The notes under the pieces are model-generated. The model was not told the DNA's origin, did not search any database, and saw nothing but the letters and a program-made list of their open reading frames with translations. A stretch of 64,000 nt of DNA. It comes from Lathyrus oleraceus (lineage: Eukaryota; Streptophyta; Magnoliopsida; Fabales; Fabaceae). Below are positions 9,647 through 21,514 of the stretch, piece after piece (the stretch's first letter is position 1; every line of letters begins with the position of its first letter). The stretch is taken from positions 270,731,618-270,795,617 of the forward strand of contig NC_066584.1 in the NCBI RefSeq assembly GCF_024323335.1, in the 5' to 3' direction. A program made the position numbers and the translations under genes.

Positions 9647-11522
9647 TTATGCGAAGTATTTTTTAACTGCGTCTGAGTTCACAGGGGAAGTGAAGTTTTC
9701 ACCATCCATAGTTGCAAGCATTAAGGCCCCACCATCAAAAACCTTGGTGACGATATACGGTCCATCATAGTTAGGAGTCCACTTGCCCCTGTGATCTGTC
9801 TGAGGAGGAAGGATCCTTTTCAAAACTAAATCTCCAACTTGGAAACAACGAGGACGCACTTTCTGATCAAAGGCTCTCTTCATCCGACTCTGATACAACT
9901 GCCCATGACAAATGGCTGCCATTCGCTTCTCTTCGATAAGACTCAACTCATTGAACCTTGTCCGAATCCATTCAGCTTCGTCTAACTTGACATCCAACAG
10001 GACTCTTAGAGAAGGAATCTCCACTTCAACAGGTAGGACTGCTTCCATACCATACACCAGGGAGTAAGGGGTTGCCCCGGTCGATGTACGTACTAAAGTG
10101 CGGTACCCATGCAAAGCGAAAGGTAGCATCTCATGCCAATCTCTGTACGTGACGACCATCTTCTGCACAATCTTCTTTATGTTCTTATTTGCCGCCTCAA
10201 CAGCGCCGTTCATCTTAGGGCGGTAAGGGGAAGAATTGTGATGCTGAATGTTGAAGTTCTGACACAACTCCTTCATCATTTTGTTGTTGAGATTAGAACC
10301 ATTATCAGTAATGATTCTTTCGGGAATCCCATAGCGACAGATGATTTCTTTCTTGATGGAACGGGCAACCACATGTCTGGTGACATTTGTGAACGACGCT
10401 GCCTCGACCCACTTGGTGAAATAGTCGATGGCAACAAGGATGAAGCGATGCCCATTGGAAGCTGTCGGCTCAATCTTTCCAATCATATCAATACCCCACA
10501 TAGCAAACGGCCACGGCGAAGACATCACATTCAGAGGATTCGGCGGTACATGCACCTTATCAGCATGAATCTGGCATTTATGACACTTCCGAGCATATTT
10601 GAAGCAATCTGACTCCATGGTCATCCAATAATAACCCGCCCTCAACAATTTCTTAGCCATTGCATGTCCGCCGGCATGAGTACCGAAGGAACCTTCATGA
10701 ACTTCTTGCATTAACATGTCCGCCTCGTGTCTGTCCACGCATCTGAGCAAAACCATGTCGAAGTTCCTCTTATACAGCACATCGTCTTTGTTCAAGAAGA
10801 AACTGCCTGCCAATCTTCTCAAAGTCTTTCTGTCATTGTTGGATGCCCCTGCAGGGTACTCTTGATTCTTCAGAAAGCACTTGATATCGTGATACCAGGG
10901 CTTGTCATCGACTACCAGTTCAAGAGCAAACACATACGCGGCCCCTGTCAAGGCGCATCACATCGATCCTGGGAGCATGGTTCCAACGAATTACCTTGAT
11001 CATGGAGGATAGAGTAGCAAGTGCGTCTGCCATCTGGTTCTCATCACGAGGTATATGATACAATTTTACTGTTGTGAAGAAAGTCAACAGTCTTCTCGTG
11101 TAGTATCTGTAGGGGACCAGAGTGGGCTGGAGAGTATTCCAATCACCATTCACTTGATTGATCACCAGAGCTGAATCTCCGAAGATGTCCAAAGTCTTGA
11201 TTCTCAAATCAATGGCTTGCTCAATACCCAAGATACAGGCCTCGTACTCAGCTTCATTATTTGTGCACTCAAAAGTCAAACGAGCGGTGAAAGGTATGTG
11301 GGCACCTTTCGGAGTTGTAATGACAGCGCCAATTCCACTTCCTCTGGCGTTGACAGCCCCATCAAACAACAAAGTCCACTTTTCGTTTGGATCAGGTCCC
11401 TCCTCAACAACTGTCTCTTCACAGTCTTTCATCTTGAGGAACATGATGTCTTCATCTGGAAAATCAAACTTCATCGGCTCAAAATCATCAATCGGCTGCT
11501 CGGCAAGGTAGTCTGACAGAAT
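9647..11522 (-). pseudogene. pol: Element A pol, part 2: archaeal-type RNase H and integrase (frameshifted)
   Basis: This is the continuation of A's pol after solo LTR S. Position 11522 is in phase with 16271 once one ACTAC is removed. It opens with the linker after the gypsy RNase H, then the second RNase H (FDGAVNARGSG, NEAEYEA, FGDSALV, DENQMADALA), then an integrase with H-H-C-C finger and DDE core (GIDMIG, ITDNGS, NGAVEAANK). A one-base gain near 10940-10946 shifts the frame between the two domains. The integrase then stays open for 434 codons to the stop at 9647. Domain content is complete, so the frameshift is the only visible defect in this half. Confidence 0.9.
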
Positions 11523-11527
11523 ACTAC
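11523..11527. repeat. Target-site duplication ACTAC, left copy, of solo LTR S
   Basis: ACTAC precedes TGTCGC at 11528 and recurs at 16271-16275 after the other LTR end. The uninterrupted site in element B (near 3000-3010) has the sequence once, which confirms the target. Confidence 0.95.
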
Positions 11528-11829
11528 TGTCGCATTACCAGAAAAACCGGCGGGAAACAAGAACAACAGAGCCGCCACCGTGCGTTATTTATCCCAAAAG
11601 AGGGAAAGGAAACGCTCAGAGTAAACCTGGAAAGAACATGGTCTCGCGACCAAAGAGAATGGGATCGGGAGTCGATTATGCGAAGGGAAGGTATTAGCAC
11701 CCCTACGCATCCGTCGTACTCAACGGGATCCACGCACAAAAGGAAGGAAAATGGTTGCTAAAACACTGCTCAAACACACACACACACTGGCTGAAAGAGA
11801 CACAGGAAAACAAACAAGACTGACTCGGC

Positions 11830-12219
11830 AGGATGTCGCATCCTGGGCCTACTTAGTCTATCAGGCATATACATCAGAGTCAAAGTAGTTCGGACTGGGG
11901 GAAAACACATGCTCGCTAGGATGTCGCATCCTATGCATACGTATCTTCTTGGACGAAGAAGAATCAGAGCATTCGTAGCTCGGCTAACACGCACACAAAC
12001 AAACACAGGCAAAGGCAAACGTGGAGCCTGAATGCCAATCACTGGACTTACGTCAGCATCCGAACCAAACAAACCCACACTGGAACCCGAACGCCACTCG
12101 ATGGACTTACATCAGCTTCCAAGCACACTACAACACAAAACAAAGACACAGGTGCCCGGAGAGATCTGCTCATCTCCTGCCTACGTACCTCATCTGGTAT
12201 GAGGATCAGGGCGACGTAG
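11830..12219 (-). other. Three bipartite hairpin modules in solo LTR S
   Basis: Small stems are AGGATG/CATCCT (11830-11844), TAGGATG/CATCCTA (11917-11933) and GGAGA/TCTCC (12158-12177). They are followed by large stems CTACTT/AAGTAG (11849-11888), TACG/CGTA (11938-11977) and CTACGT/ACGTAG (12181-12219). Inner stems include TCTTC/GAAGA and CCTCAT/ATGAGG. The CTACTT/AAGTAG pair against CTACGT/ACGTAG elsewhere is a compensatory change. Confidence 0.65.
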
Positions 12220-12563
12220 TTCCCCTACGGAGGGACACAGGACTAGCCTAACCAGATAACAGAGGGAGACACAACTAGGGAGGCTACGACTCGAGCCTAG
12301 ATGTTATCATGCAAATTCATCCCTAAGTTAAGGTTTCTAGCTAACTTGCACAGGGAACAAGCCTATCCTAAACATGACTCGCACAGGAAGCAAGCCAAAC
12401 CAAACCTATCTTGCACAGGAAGCAAGCTAAAAAAACAAAAACACAAGCACAAATAGCACACACTGTATGCAATCAAATGGGCTCAATCAAGGTTAGGTTT
12501 TAGTCGAGGGGTCATATCAACCTCAACAAACAAACCACTGTAACAGGGTAATGTTAGCTCTTA

Positions 12564-12586
12564 ACCCTAACATTGAGAGTTAGGGT
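12564..12586. other. Telomere-like stem-loop in LTR S
   Basis: ACCCTAAC (12564-12571) pairs with GTTAGGGT (12579-12586). B's LTR has the same stem at 56357-56379. In D the equivalent site is ACCTTG/CAAGGT (29897-29919), so bases changed on both arms. Confidence 0.6.
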
Positions 12587-14414
12587 GAAGCTGATGAAAG
12601 GTGAGTGAAGATGAGACTTCACAGCTCTTATCCCTGGCCTGGGAGAGCTTAAGACAAGAATGTGTGGGTTCAGAAAGTGGGAACCCTTCTACACATATGA
12701 CACTGACTCAACTGTACAACTGTACAAGATCTTGGGTTGGTATCTGCAATGCATCAACACAGTGGTGTGAGCAAAGCAGATGACACACAGAATAGCAGGG
12801 GATGGATTGCACATCCCTTATATCTGCCAATGCCTCTTCACTTAGGAGGTCTTTGAGTATGTACAAGGACAAATGTAAACAAACACAAACATTGCCTCTT
12901 AAGGAGGACTTCAGACAGGTGCCTGGCCAAGTAACAGGCCAGGTCTTCCAGACTACATGGAGTAAGGAAATTATACCTCAATGCAAATTGCTATCAAGCA
13001 AAGCAAAGCAAAGTTCTCAAAGAACTAATAGCAACTAATGTACCTGAAATCAGTCAAGCACAATTAGTATACCAGACACAAAGTTAAAACAAACAGCATA
13101 AGCCAACAGACAACACAGTCAAGCATATGTGCAAAGCACAAGCTCAAAACAAGTGGGCTAAGCAACCTACAAAACAAACAAGTTAGTTCATGATAAACAA
13201 TCAAACTCATTCAACTTGTATTAATCTCTTTGAAGCATTTGTTGCTTAACCTGAAAAACCAAGCTTAAACATGAGCAACAAGACCACTAGGACAAGCCTA
13301 GGGTCAAAAGGGGATAAAAAATTCAAAACAGCAAGTGACAAGTGTCCAAAGTCAAGATAAATCAATCAAGAAGCCAACCCAAGTGGTTTCACATTCATAC
13401 CATTCATCATTATCATTTCACAAGCAAATTAGGTCAAAGCATGTCATTTAAGAGCTCATAGAAGTCAACAAAATGATTCAACTCAAATCCAATCACAAAC
13501 ATTTCAAAAAATCTTCAAATAATTCATGATCAATCATCATCCATAACATGATAGGCATATCAAATTTTAGCTCATTTGGACCAAAGGAAGTAGGTCAATG
13601 AAAATCAGAAAGTCAAAGCAAGCTCAAGCATACTCATGCAAAGCATCAAAACATGCACCAACTTCAATTAATCATAAAACAAAGACAACATATGAGAAAT
13701 GAATGGGACTAAAACCATGATATACTTCAAGATGTCCACAATGCACATGTCAAATTTCAAGTCCATCCAATTAAGCATTTGAATTTCACAAATCATATGG
13801 CATCATGTGTCACAAAAGTCAACAATTTGATCAAACAGGGGAGAAATTTTCAATCAAATAGGAAATGCATTCAAAAATTCCAGAAAACTTCACACACATT
13901 CTCAACATGCACAAGTGTATTCATGCAAAAATCCAGACCATTTGGAGTTCAATAAGCAAGGTAATTAAAATCATGAAGTTGGACATGCATGGTGTGACAC
14001 AAATTGTCACACCCCTATTCAAAAAATCATATCTCCACAACCAGCATTGATAAAATTACAAACTCTACACCAAAATCACCATGAGCATGTCTAGTTTAAG
14101 CACAAAAAATTTGAGAGGCATTGGATCATGTATCATCATTTCACAAGCAAATTGGCAAAGCATATACAAAATGGACACACATGAACAAACCCTAGGCATT
14201 TTTAAAATCTACACGTGCAAAAAATCTGGAAAAATTACCATAATAAACTAGAGGTCAAGAGGAGCATTTCACAAAAAATCCCATCCAATTTGGATTAAAA
14301 ATGAGTGACTTATGAATTTTCTAAAATTGCCAAACCAAATGAAATAATAATTGAAGAAAAGAAAATGAATTAATTAAAATAATAACCGGCAATGGCATTT
14401 TTGTAATATTGGGA

Positions 14415-14449
14415 CTCACTAAGTGAAACGCCGCGTTTCACTTAGTGAG
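14415..14449. other. 35-bp perfect palindrome in LTR S
   Basis: Two 17-base arms, CTCACTAAGTGAAACGC and its exact complement, flank a single C. D's two LTRs carry a related 14-base-arm version at the equivalent distance (about 1.8-1.9 kb) from the LTR start. Confidence 0.85.
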
Positions 14450-15220
14450 GTGGCGTCCAGGGATTGGTTTCATGGCCAGGCAAACGCGTAAACACATGCA
14501 GACGCGGGTTCAACGGATCAAACGGAATTCTGGGTTCACATTTTTAGGGTTTATGAGCAACAGTTCATCTTGTTCACTATCGAATTTTCCAGCAAAAGCA
14601 TTTCGCAACCAAAATCAATAAGCAACATACCAATCAACTCATCTTGCAGTGTACATTACAAATCCAACCTTGATTTTCACTAATTCAAGCTAACAAGAAA
14701 GAAATAAGCAAGAACACATTTGACAACCAAACTTTAAATCGATGTTTCTCTCTCAATATGCAACCATTTTCCACGATTCGAGTTTCATTGCAATCAGCAT
14801 GGAGAGATCTTTAATAAGCATAGCATGATTCTAACAATGGCTAGGTTCGAATGTTACCTGATTTTGAAGAGCTGTAATGGAACAGTGGTTCTTTGGCTAT
14901 GATGAGCTGAAACAAAAGTGCAATGATGTTCCAAATGATGAATAAGTGAAGAATCGTGGCTCAACAATGCTTGGTTAAGCTCCAAACTCGAACTGCCATG
15001 TGAGGAGCTCCAATGCAACAGTATGGAAATGGCTTTACAGTTGTGAAACAAAGCTTGCAAAGGCTTCAAGGATGATGGTGAGTGAGGAATCAATGCACAA
15101 GAGCAAGGGTTCTTTGAAGATTTTTCCAGAAAAATGAAGAATAATGTTGAGAGAACTTTTTTCTTTTAGATCTAGATCTGGATGGAAATGAATGCTAATC
15201 CGTTTTTCTGTTAGAATTAC

Positions 15221-15230
15221 CTACTTATAT
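15221..15230 (-). promoter_or_regulatory. Putative TATA box, LTR S
   Basis: Element-sense ATATAAGTAG, about 1.05 kb into the LTR. The equivalent positions in B and D LTRs carry AGTATAAAG and TATAAGAG. Confidence 0.55.
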
Positions 15231-16270
15231 CATCTGTTAATGCAATTTGTTAATTGAACTTAAGCCAAACTTTGCCAATTAGTGGAAATGCATTTTTGGA
15301 CAATTTGCTAAAAACCAATCATTATGCATGGGGGTGCATGCTAATGCATGAAAATGGGCTTAGGCATACCCCAAATGCAGTTTCTGAACATTGTCAATTG
15401 ATAGAATGTATTGGAAATGATTAATTTGAAAGTTCATTTTTCACCTCACCCCTTTTTTAATTCAAACCACTTGAAAAAGGCCATTCTGATTGGATGATTT
15501 TTGGTGAATGGTGATGAAGGATTTGGATAGAGCATATCAAATGTGACTTGTAGCAAAAAACCTCACTCAATTTGGCCAAATAGTTTGGAAGATATGCCAC
15601 TTTGAAGTTCAAAAATTCTTGAGAATGATTTGGTCATAACTTGTCAACCACAAATGAGAAATGAGTGTTCTTTGACTTTTTGGAAAGGTGAGAGCAAGAT
15701 CTTCAACTTTCATGTTGGACAAAATTTCATTTGAAGCTTGTATGATGATGTAAATTTGAGGAGAAAAACTTTCTATTTTTGGTAGTTTCCAATTACAGGT
15801 CACCTGCCATTTTGGGAAACTTTTTGTCTGACTTTATTTTCTCCAATCTTGATCTTTGAAATGACAAATGATACTTTTATGGACATGAATGAACCCTTTC
15901 AAACCATCTCCCACCTTGAAATCCATAAAATCAAGCACAGTTGACCACAGTTGACCATAGTTGACTTTCTAGGGTTTCTGATGGACTGAACAATGATTGA
16001 TGACTTCTGAGCACCCAATCCTTGACCAAATCACTTCAAAAGGACCCCTAGGTCATGTGAACATGTTGGACCAACCCTAGGGCCTTGTCTCAATGGAAAT
16101 TGCACTTGCTTGCTTGATTGACTGATCTCCTGACCAGTTTGACCTAATTTTGTCTGATGGACCTGCACTTGGGCAAAGGACAATGCAATGCTATGCAGTG
16201 GACTATGTTATGTTAATGACCTAATATGAAATGAATGTATAGAAGGTAGGTGCAAATTTGAGGTGCTACA

Positions 16271-16275
16271 ACTAC
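16271..16275. repeat. Target-site duplication ACTAC, right copy, of solo LTR S
   Basis: It follows the LTR end GCTACA at 16270 and matches 11523-11527. Confidence 0.95.
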
Positions 16276-17870
16276 CTTTGATGGCCTTCTGTGACGTGTA
16301 CTGAATATCATACTCTGTTAAAATCATTTGCCAACGAGCGACCCTTCCGGTGAGAGCTGGCTTCTCGAATATGTATTTCACTGGATCCATCTTAGAAATC
16401 AACAAGGTAGTATGGTTCAACATATACTGCCTAAGTCGGCGAGCAGCCCAGGCCAAAGCACAGCAAGTTTTCTCAAGCTGCGAATATTTGATTTCACAGT
16501 TGGTAAAGTTTTTGCTAAGGTAGTATATGGCATGCTCTTTTCGACCAGACTCGTCATGCTGTCCCAATACACACCCCATCGAGTTCTCGGTCACTGACAG
16601 GTACATTATCAGAGGTCTCCCAGGAACTGGAGGTATAAGGATTGGAGGTTTCTGTAGATACTCTTTTATCTTCTCGAAAGCCCTTTGACAATCTTCATTC
16701 CACCTGATAGCCTGATCTTTCCTCAGCAATTTGAAAATTGGCTCACACGTGGTGGTTAGGTGAGAGATGAACCTTGCAATGTAGTTCAACCTCCCTAAGA
16801 AACTACGGACTTGCTTCTCTGTTCTTAGCTCTGGCATTTCCTGTATCGCTTTTACTTTGTCGGGATCCACCTCAATCCCTTTTCCGCTAACAATAAAACC
16901 CAACAATTTTCCCGATCTCACCCCGGAAGTACACTTGTTCGGATTAAGTCTCAGTTTGAATTTCCTCAAACGCTCAAACAGTTTCTGCAAATTCACCAAA
17001 TGTTCTTCTTCTGTCTGAGATTTGGCAATCATATCATCCACATAAACCTCGATTTCATGATGAATCATATCATGGAACAGAGTTACCATAGCTCGTTGAT
17101 ATGTTGCTCCGGCATTTTTCAGACCAAACGGCATCACCTTGTAGCAGAAGGTACCCCATGGGGTTATGAAAGTTGTCTTTTCCATGTCCTCTGGTGCCAT
17201 CTTGATTTGGTTATAGCCAGAAAAGTCATCCATGAAGGAGAATACCGAGAACTGAGCTGTATTATCTACCAAAACGTCGATGTGAGGTAATGGGAAATCA
17301 TCTTTAGGGCTAGCTCTGTTCAGATCCCGGTAGTCGACACACATCCGTACCTTTCCATCCTTCTTAGGTACTGGGACGATGTTCGCAACCCATGGCGGAT
17401 AATTGGTGACTGCTAGAAACCCTGCATCCAACTGCTTTTGCACTTCTTCCTTTATCTTGACAGCCATCTCTGGTCTTGTTCTTCTGAGCTTCTGCTTGAC
17501 CGGAGGACCACCTTCTTTGAGAGGCAAGCGGTGTACCACGATGTCTGTGTCCAGCCCAGGCATGTCCTGATAAGACCAGGCGAAGATGTCATCGTATTCC
17601 TGCAGTAATTCAATCAGCCCTTTCTTCACATTGTCTTCTAAAGCAGCCCCTATCTTGATTTCTCTCTTGGCGTCCTCGGTGCCGAGATTAATCACTTCAA
17701 CAGACTCTTGATGCGGTTGAATGACCCTTTCCTCTTGTTTTAATAACCTGGTAAGCTCTTCATGGAGTTCACAGTCTTCATCACCCTCTTCTTCAGCTTG
17801 AAAGATTGGATTTTCAAAGTCGAAGCGAGCCGTAGCAGAACCGTTATCAATAGGATCCGGTGACGTGCAT
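16271..17870 (-). pseudogene. pol: Element A pol, part 1: linker, RT and gypsy RNase H
   Basis: This is the exon downstream of the intron acceptor at 17870/17871. An acidic linker with DIFAWSYQDMPGLD leads into RT, with MCVDYRDLN, MDDFSGY and catalytic YVDD near 17030-17045, then the connection domain and gypsy RNase H (SMGCVLGQHDESG, LEKTCCALAWAARRL). This half is fully open and stops only because solo LTR S is inserted after it; the rest continues at 11522. An open reading upstream to 17998 is translated intron and not protein. Confidence 0.9.
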
Positions 17871-18119
17871 CTGCATGAGTGATGGTATGTGCTTATGAGT
17901 GTGAACAAGAAGTGAAAACTAAACAAAACGTTGCCATTTTTTTTTATTTTGAAAAACTGCAAAAATAGAAAGACAGGGAACGAAATATTTGAATGCAAAA
18001 ATACGTCCTTTATTTATGATAAAAAATGCAATCGTCACATAGATGGGCCCTACAATGAGTCATTATGCCCTGGGCGGAACGTAAGACTTGGATATGCATG
18101 AATAAACAAAGAAAATTAC
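17871..18119 (-). other. Putative intron between gag-protease and pol, element A
   Basis: The donor AGA|GTAATTTTC is at 18120/18119 and the acceptor TCATGCAG|A at 17871/17870, giving 249 nt. The phase is 2+1, so removal joins the frames exactly. Boundaries match those in B and D. Confidence 0.82.
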
Positions 18120-21100
18120 TCTTCAAGAAGAGTGACTTGGATAATCTCTTCAGAAGACCAATTGTTGATGACTTCACCCGGGATCCTCGGACGCACCCAG
18201 TTGTCGATGTCACAATCGCTATCCCCATCCTCTTCGTTGATTGCTGATATCTGGCCATACTGAAAGATGCCAGCGCTGGAGAAAGTAATCGGCCCCTGAT
18301 GAGTCTGAAGTGTTGAAGTTGTAGAAGTCAGAGCTGGCTGGTACCCAATCCCGAACTTATCTCCTTTCACTGGTAATTCCAACAGACGCCCCCAACCGGG
18401 AGCAACACCTGAATCCACCACGGCCCGTGCCTATTTAAAGGATGAGATAGAGGCACCCGCTTTAACCTCTTATACCGGAGCTGCATCCTTGACTTGAACT
18501 GACTCAAAAGCCTGACACAGAGTCTCATGAATTTCACCTTCTACTTCTACATACTTAAATGTAGACAGGTTACTGACCAGGATGTCTTCCTCACCACAGA
18601 CGGTGATAATTCGTCCGTTGACCGGAAACTTAATCTTCTGATGTAGAGTTGAAGAGACTGCCCCAACATTATGGGTCCAAGGACGACCCAGCAGGCAACT
18701 GTAGGAAGGACTGATATCCATCACGTAGAAGACAGTGTTGAAGGTTTGTGATCCAATCAGAATTGAAAATTCTACCTCTCCAAACACCGATCTCTTAGAG
18801 CCATCAAAGGCTCTCACAATAAGATCTGAAGGTTTCAAGACCAAACCTTCTACTTCTAACTTCGACAGGGCTCTCTTGGGTAGCACATTGAGAGAGGAGC
18901 CTGTATCCACCAGAACATGCGATAGCACAGTGTCTCTGCACTCCATCGAGATGTGCAGAGCCTTGTTATGATTGCGTCTGGCTGGTGTCAAGTCAGAATC
19001 GGTGAAACCCAATCCGTTGCCGGCATGCACATTTGCAACGATCCCTTCTAGTTGGTTTACTGAGATCTCCTGAGGCACATATGCAGCATTAAGAACCTTC
19101 AGAAGTGCCTCCCTGTGCGCCTCCGAACACAACAGGAGTGAGAGAATGGATATCTTGGACGGAGTCTGAATCAACTGATCGACTACCTTGTAGTCGCTTT
19201 TCTTTATGATTCTCAGAAGCTCGTCCACATCCTTTGCAAAAGTGGGCTCAGAACCAGCCTGTGGTTCAGAGGTACCCTCATTCACGACTTGCTTGCCTTT
19301 GGTTTTCGCCACAGCATCAGCATTATCAGCTTGGGTAACCGGTGGTGAGAACAGTCTACCACTCCTGGTGAATCGCCCGATTCCTCCAATATTATCCACT
19401 GCGGGACCTTCGACTTCAAGTTCAGGCTTCTGACCCTCTTCTACTTTCAGTGGCCGTTCCACCCTATGATCGTGGGTGTATACATCCCCCCCATAATGCC
19501 ACGGAATGGCCCTTTCTCTGGTGAAAGGTAAAGGACCAGGGGTTGTGATGGTCATAGTAGATCGTCGCACTGGTGGCACGGGTTGCGCTTCTGGTACACT
19601 GATCTGATTAGTTGGATAGAAAATAGTGATAGTAGCAACATCACAGTCGTACCCAGAAATCTCATTCATTGAAACATAAACATCCGAAACATCGGAATCA
19701 AGTTTAATTACATCGGGATCATCCACATTGGAACAAATAAATACATCATCATGGATTACAGAATCAGTAGGAACAATATCTGCGAATTCATCAGTAGCAT
19801 CTTCAAACCCTTCTTCCTCAACCCCTTCCACAAATTCTTGGACAGACAAATCTTCAACCTGGAGGATACCTTTGTCGAGCAAGGCCTGGATACCCTGCTG
19901 TAGCTTCAAACAACATCCACTCTGAGTGGCACAATCCAAACAATCCTTCCCACAACCGGGGAAAACATCGGCCTTCAGCACGCATCCTTTGATATCCAAC
20001 AATGGAGTCTTCAACTTCAACACATCCTTAATGGACTTGGCTCTTCCCTCTATCAAATTAACGTTCGCACCACCATGCTAGGGCATGGGATTGTTAACGA
20101 CATTCGGAGCCGGTGCAAGATCGATGGCCTTTGAATCTATGAGGTCCTGAACTACGTGCTTAAAAGCTTTGCAGTTCTCAATATTGTGGCCAGGTGCCCC
20201 AGAGTGGAAGCTACACCTAGCGTTGGCGTCGTAACCCACTGGAAGTCTACCAACAGGAGGAGCCAGAGTGCACAGTTGCACAAGTTGTAGTTGTTGAAGA
20301 CTAGAAAGCATCTGAGCGTACGACATTGGAAGGGTGTCGAAACGCCGGTACATCATCCTTTGCCTCTGTTGATAAGCGGGTCTGTTACCCGGTTGTTGCT
20401 GCTGTTGATACTGAGCTGGTTGACGTTGTGGTTGTTGTTGTTGTAGTGGTGCTGCAACTGGAATGGTCACAGCCGCAACATACGGTTGCTGATGATAATT
20501 CTGAAAGTTATTCCTCCGGTTATCCCTGTTCTGATAAGAAGATATGGCATTTGCATCCCCTTCTCTCCTCTTCTGTCCCTGAATGAACGGCTTCTTCACC
20601 CCTGATGAGGATCCACCTCCACTCTGGCTCTTATAGGTCTTTAGGTAATTCTCCACCCTTTCTCCAATAGAGACCACATCAGCAAAGTTGGAAGCATTGC
20701 ACCCCACCAGACGCTCCAGATAAGGTCCAGGCAGCGTATTCATGAACATGTTGGCCATTTCCTTTTCCAACATAGGAGGCTGAACACGGGAAGCTGTATC
20801 CCTCCAGCGTTGAGCGTATTCTCTGAAGCACTCATTGCTTTTAAGAGACAGATTCTGAAGTTGAGTTCTGTCCGGAGCCATGTCTGCATTATACTGATAC
20901 TGCTTCACGAAAGCCTCTGCCAAATCCCTCTAGCAACGGATGTGGGCTCTGTCCAGCCTCATATACCATTCCAAGGATGCCCCAGCTAGGCTATCCTGGA
21001 AGAAGTACATAAGTAGCTTCTCGTCATCAGAGTATGCAACCATTTTACGGAAATAGGCTTGCACGTGAGTTTTGGGGCAAGAACTGCCATTGTATTTGTC

Positions 21101-21514
21101 GAATATCGGGACCTTGAATTTCGGTGGCACCCTCACACCTGGGACCAGCCCCAAGTCAGCAACATCTACTCCCAGAAGATTCTGTCCTTCCACTGCCTTC
21201 AACCTTTCTTCCAATCTTCTAAACATGGGGTCCATGCCAAAGTCTTCCTGAAGCAAGGGGAACTGATCATCCTGACCATCCTGAATGGGTTGTTGACCGG
21301 AGGTGACATGTAGGATTGGGATAGGCCCCGGTCCATTGGGACCATTAGCCTCTCCAGCTGGAGGATCAGCCAACGTCTCCGGTTGAGTAATAGGAGGATC
21401 CCTCTGCACCAATAATCTAAGCTCCTGCTGTCCTTGAGCCACCCCTTGAACCAAATCCATGAACTGATTCATGCGAATCTTCATCTCGGCGAGCTCTGCT
21501 TGTAAGCTCTCCAT
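18120..21514 (-). pseudogene. gag-pro: Element A gag-protease exon (four nonsense codons)
   Basis: One frame of about 1131 codons covers the whole exon, close to the intact 1123-residue frame of D. It is cut by TAG at 20930-20932, TAG at 20078-20080, TAA at 18470-18472 and TAG at 18431-18433. The order is a coiled-coil-like start (MESLQAELAEMKIRMNQF), the retrotransposon capsid domain (YFFQDSLAGASLEWYM, FREYAQRWRDTASRV), a Gln-rich linker, a C-x2-H-x5-H-x4-C knuckle near 20170-20215, and an aspartic protease with LVDTGSSLNVLPK near 18900 and CLLGRPW. At least two stops are explained by C-to-T or G-to-A change. The element must have been mobilised in trans if these preceded insertion. Confidence 0.9.

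Larger units (their letters stand above)
11528..16270 (-). mobile_element. Solo LTR S, same family as element B
   Basis: This 4743-bp LTR runs from TGTAGCACC to GCGACA in element sense, with no PBS, polypurine tract or coding sequence, and is flanked by ACTAC on both sides. It therefore arose by LTR-LTR recombination of a full element. It aligns along its length with B's 5' LTR (55524-60054). It contains a TATA box at 15221-15230, a 35-bp palindrome at 14415-14449, a telomere-like stem-loop at 12564-12586, three bipartite hairpin modules at 11830-12219 and two copies of the TGCCAAT...TGGACTTAC repeat. It splits A's pol between its two RNase H domains. Confidence 0.95.

Noticed and set aside
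12564..12586. Interstitial telomere repeat
   Set aside because: Only a single AACCCTAAC-like unit on each arm of a stem-loop, not a tandem CCCTAAA array.
17871..17998. Pol of element A starting at the Met near 17998
   Set aside because: That stretch is intron. Donor, acceptor and phase match in three elements, so the Met is not a start.
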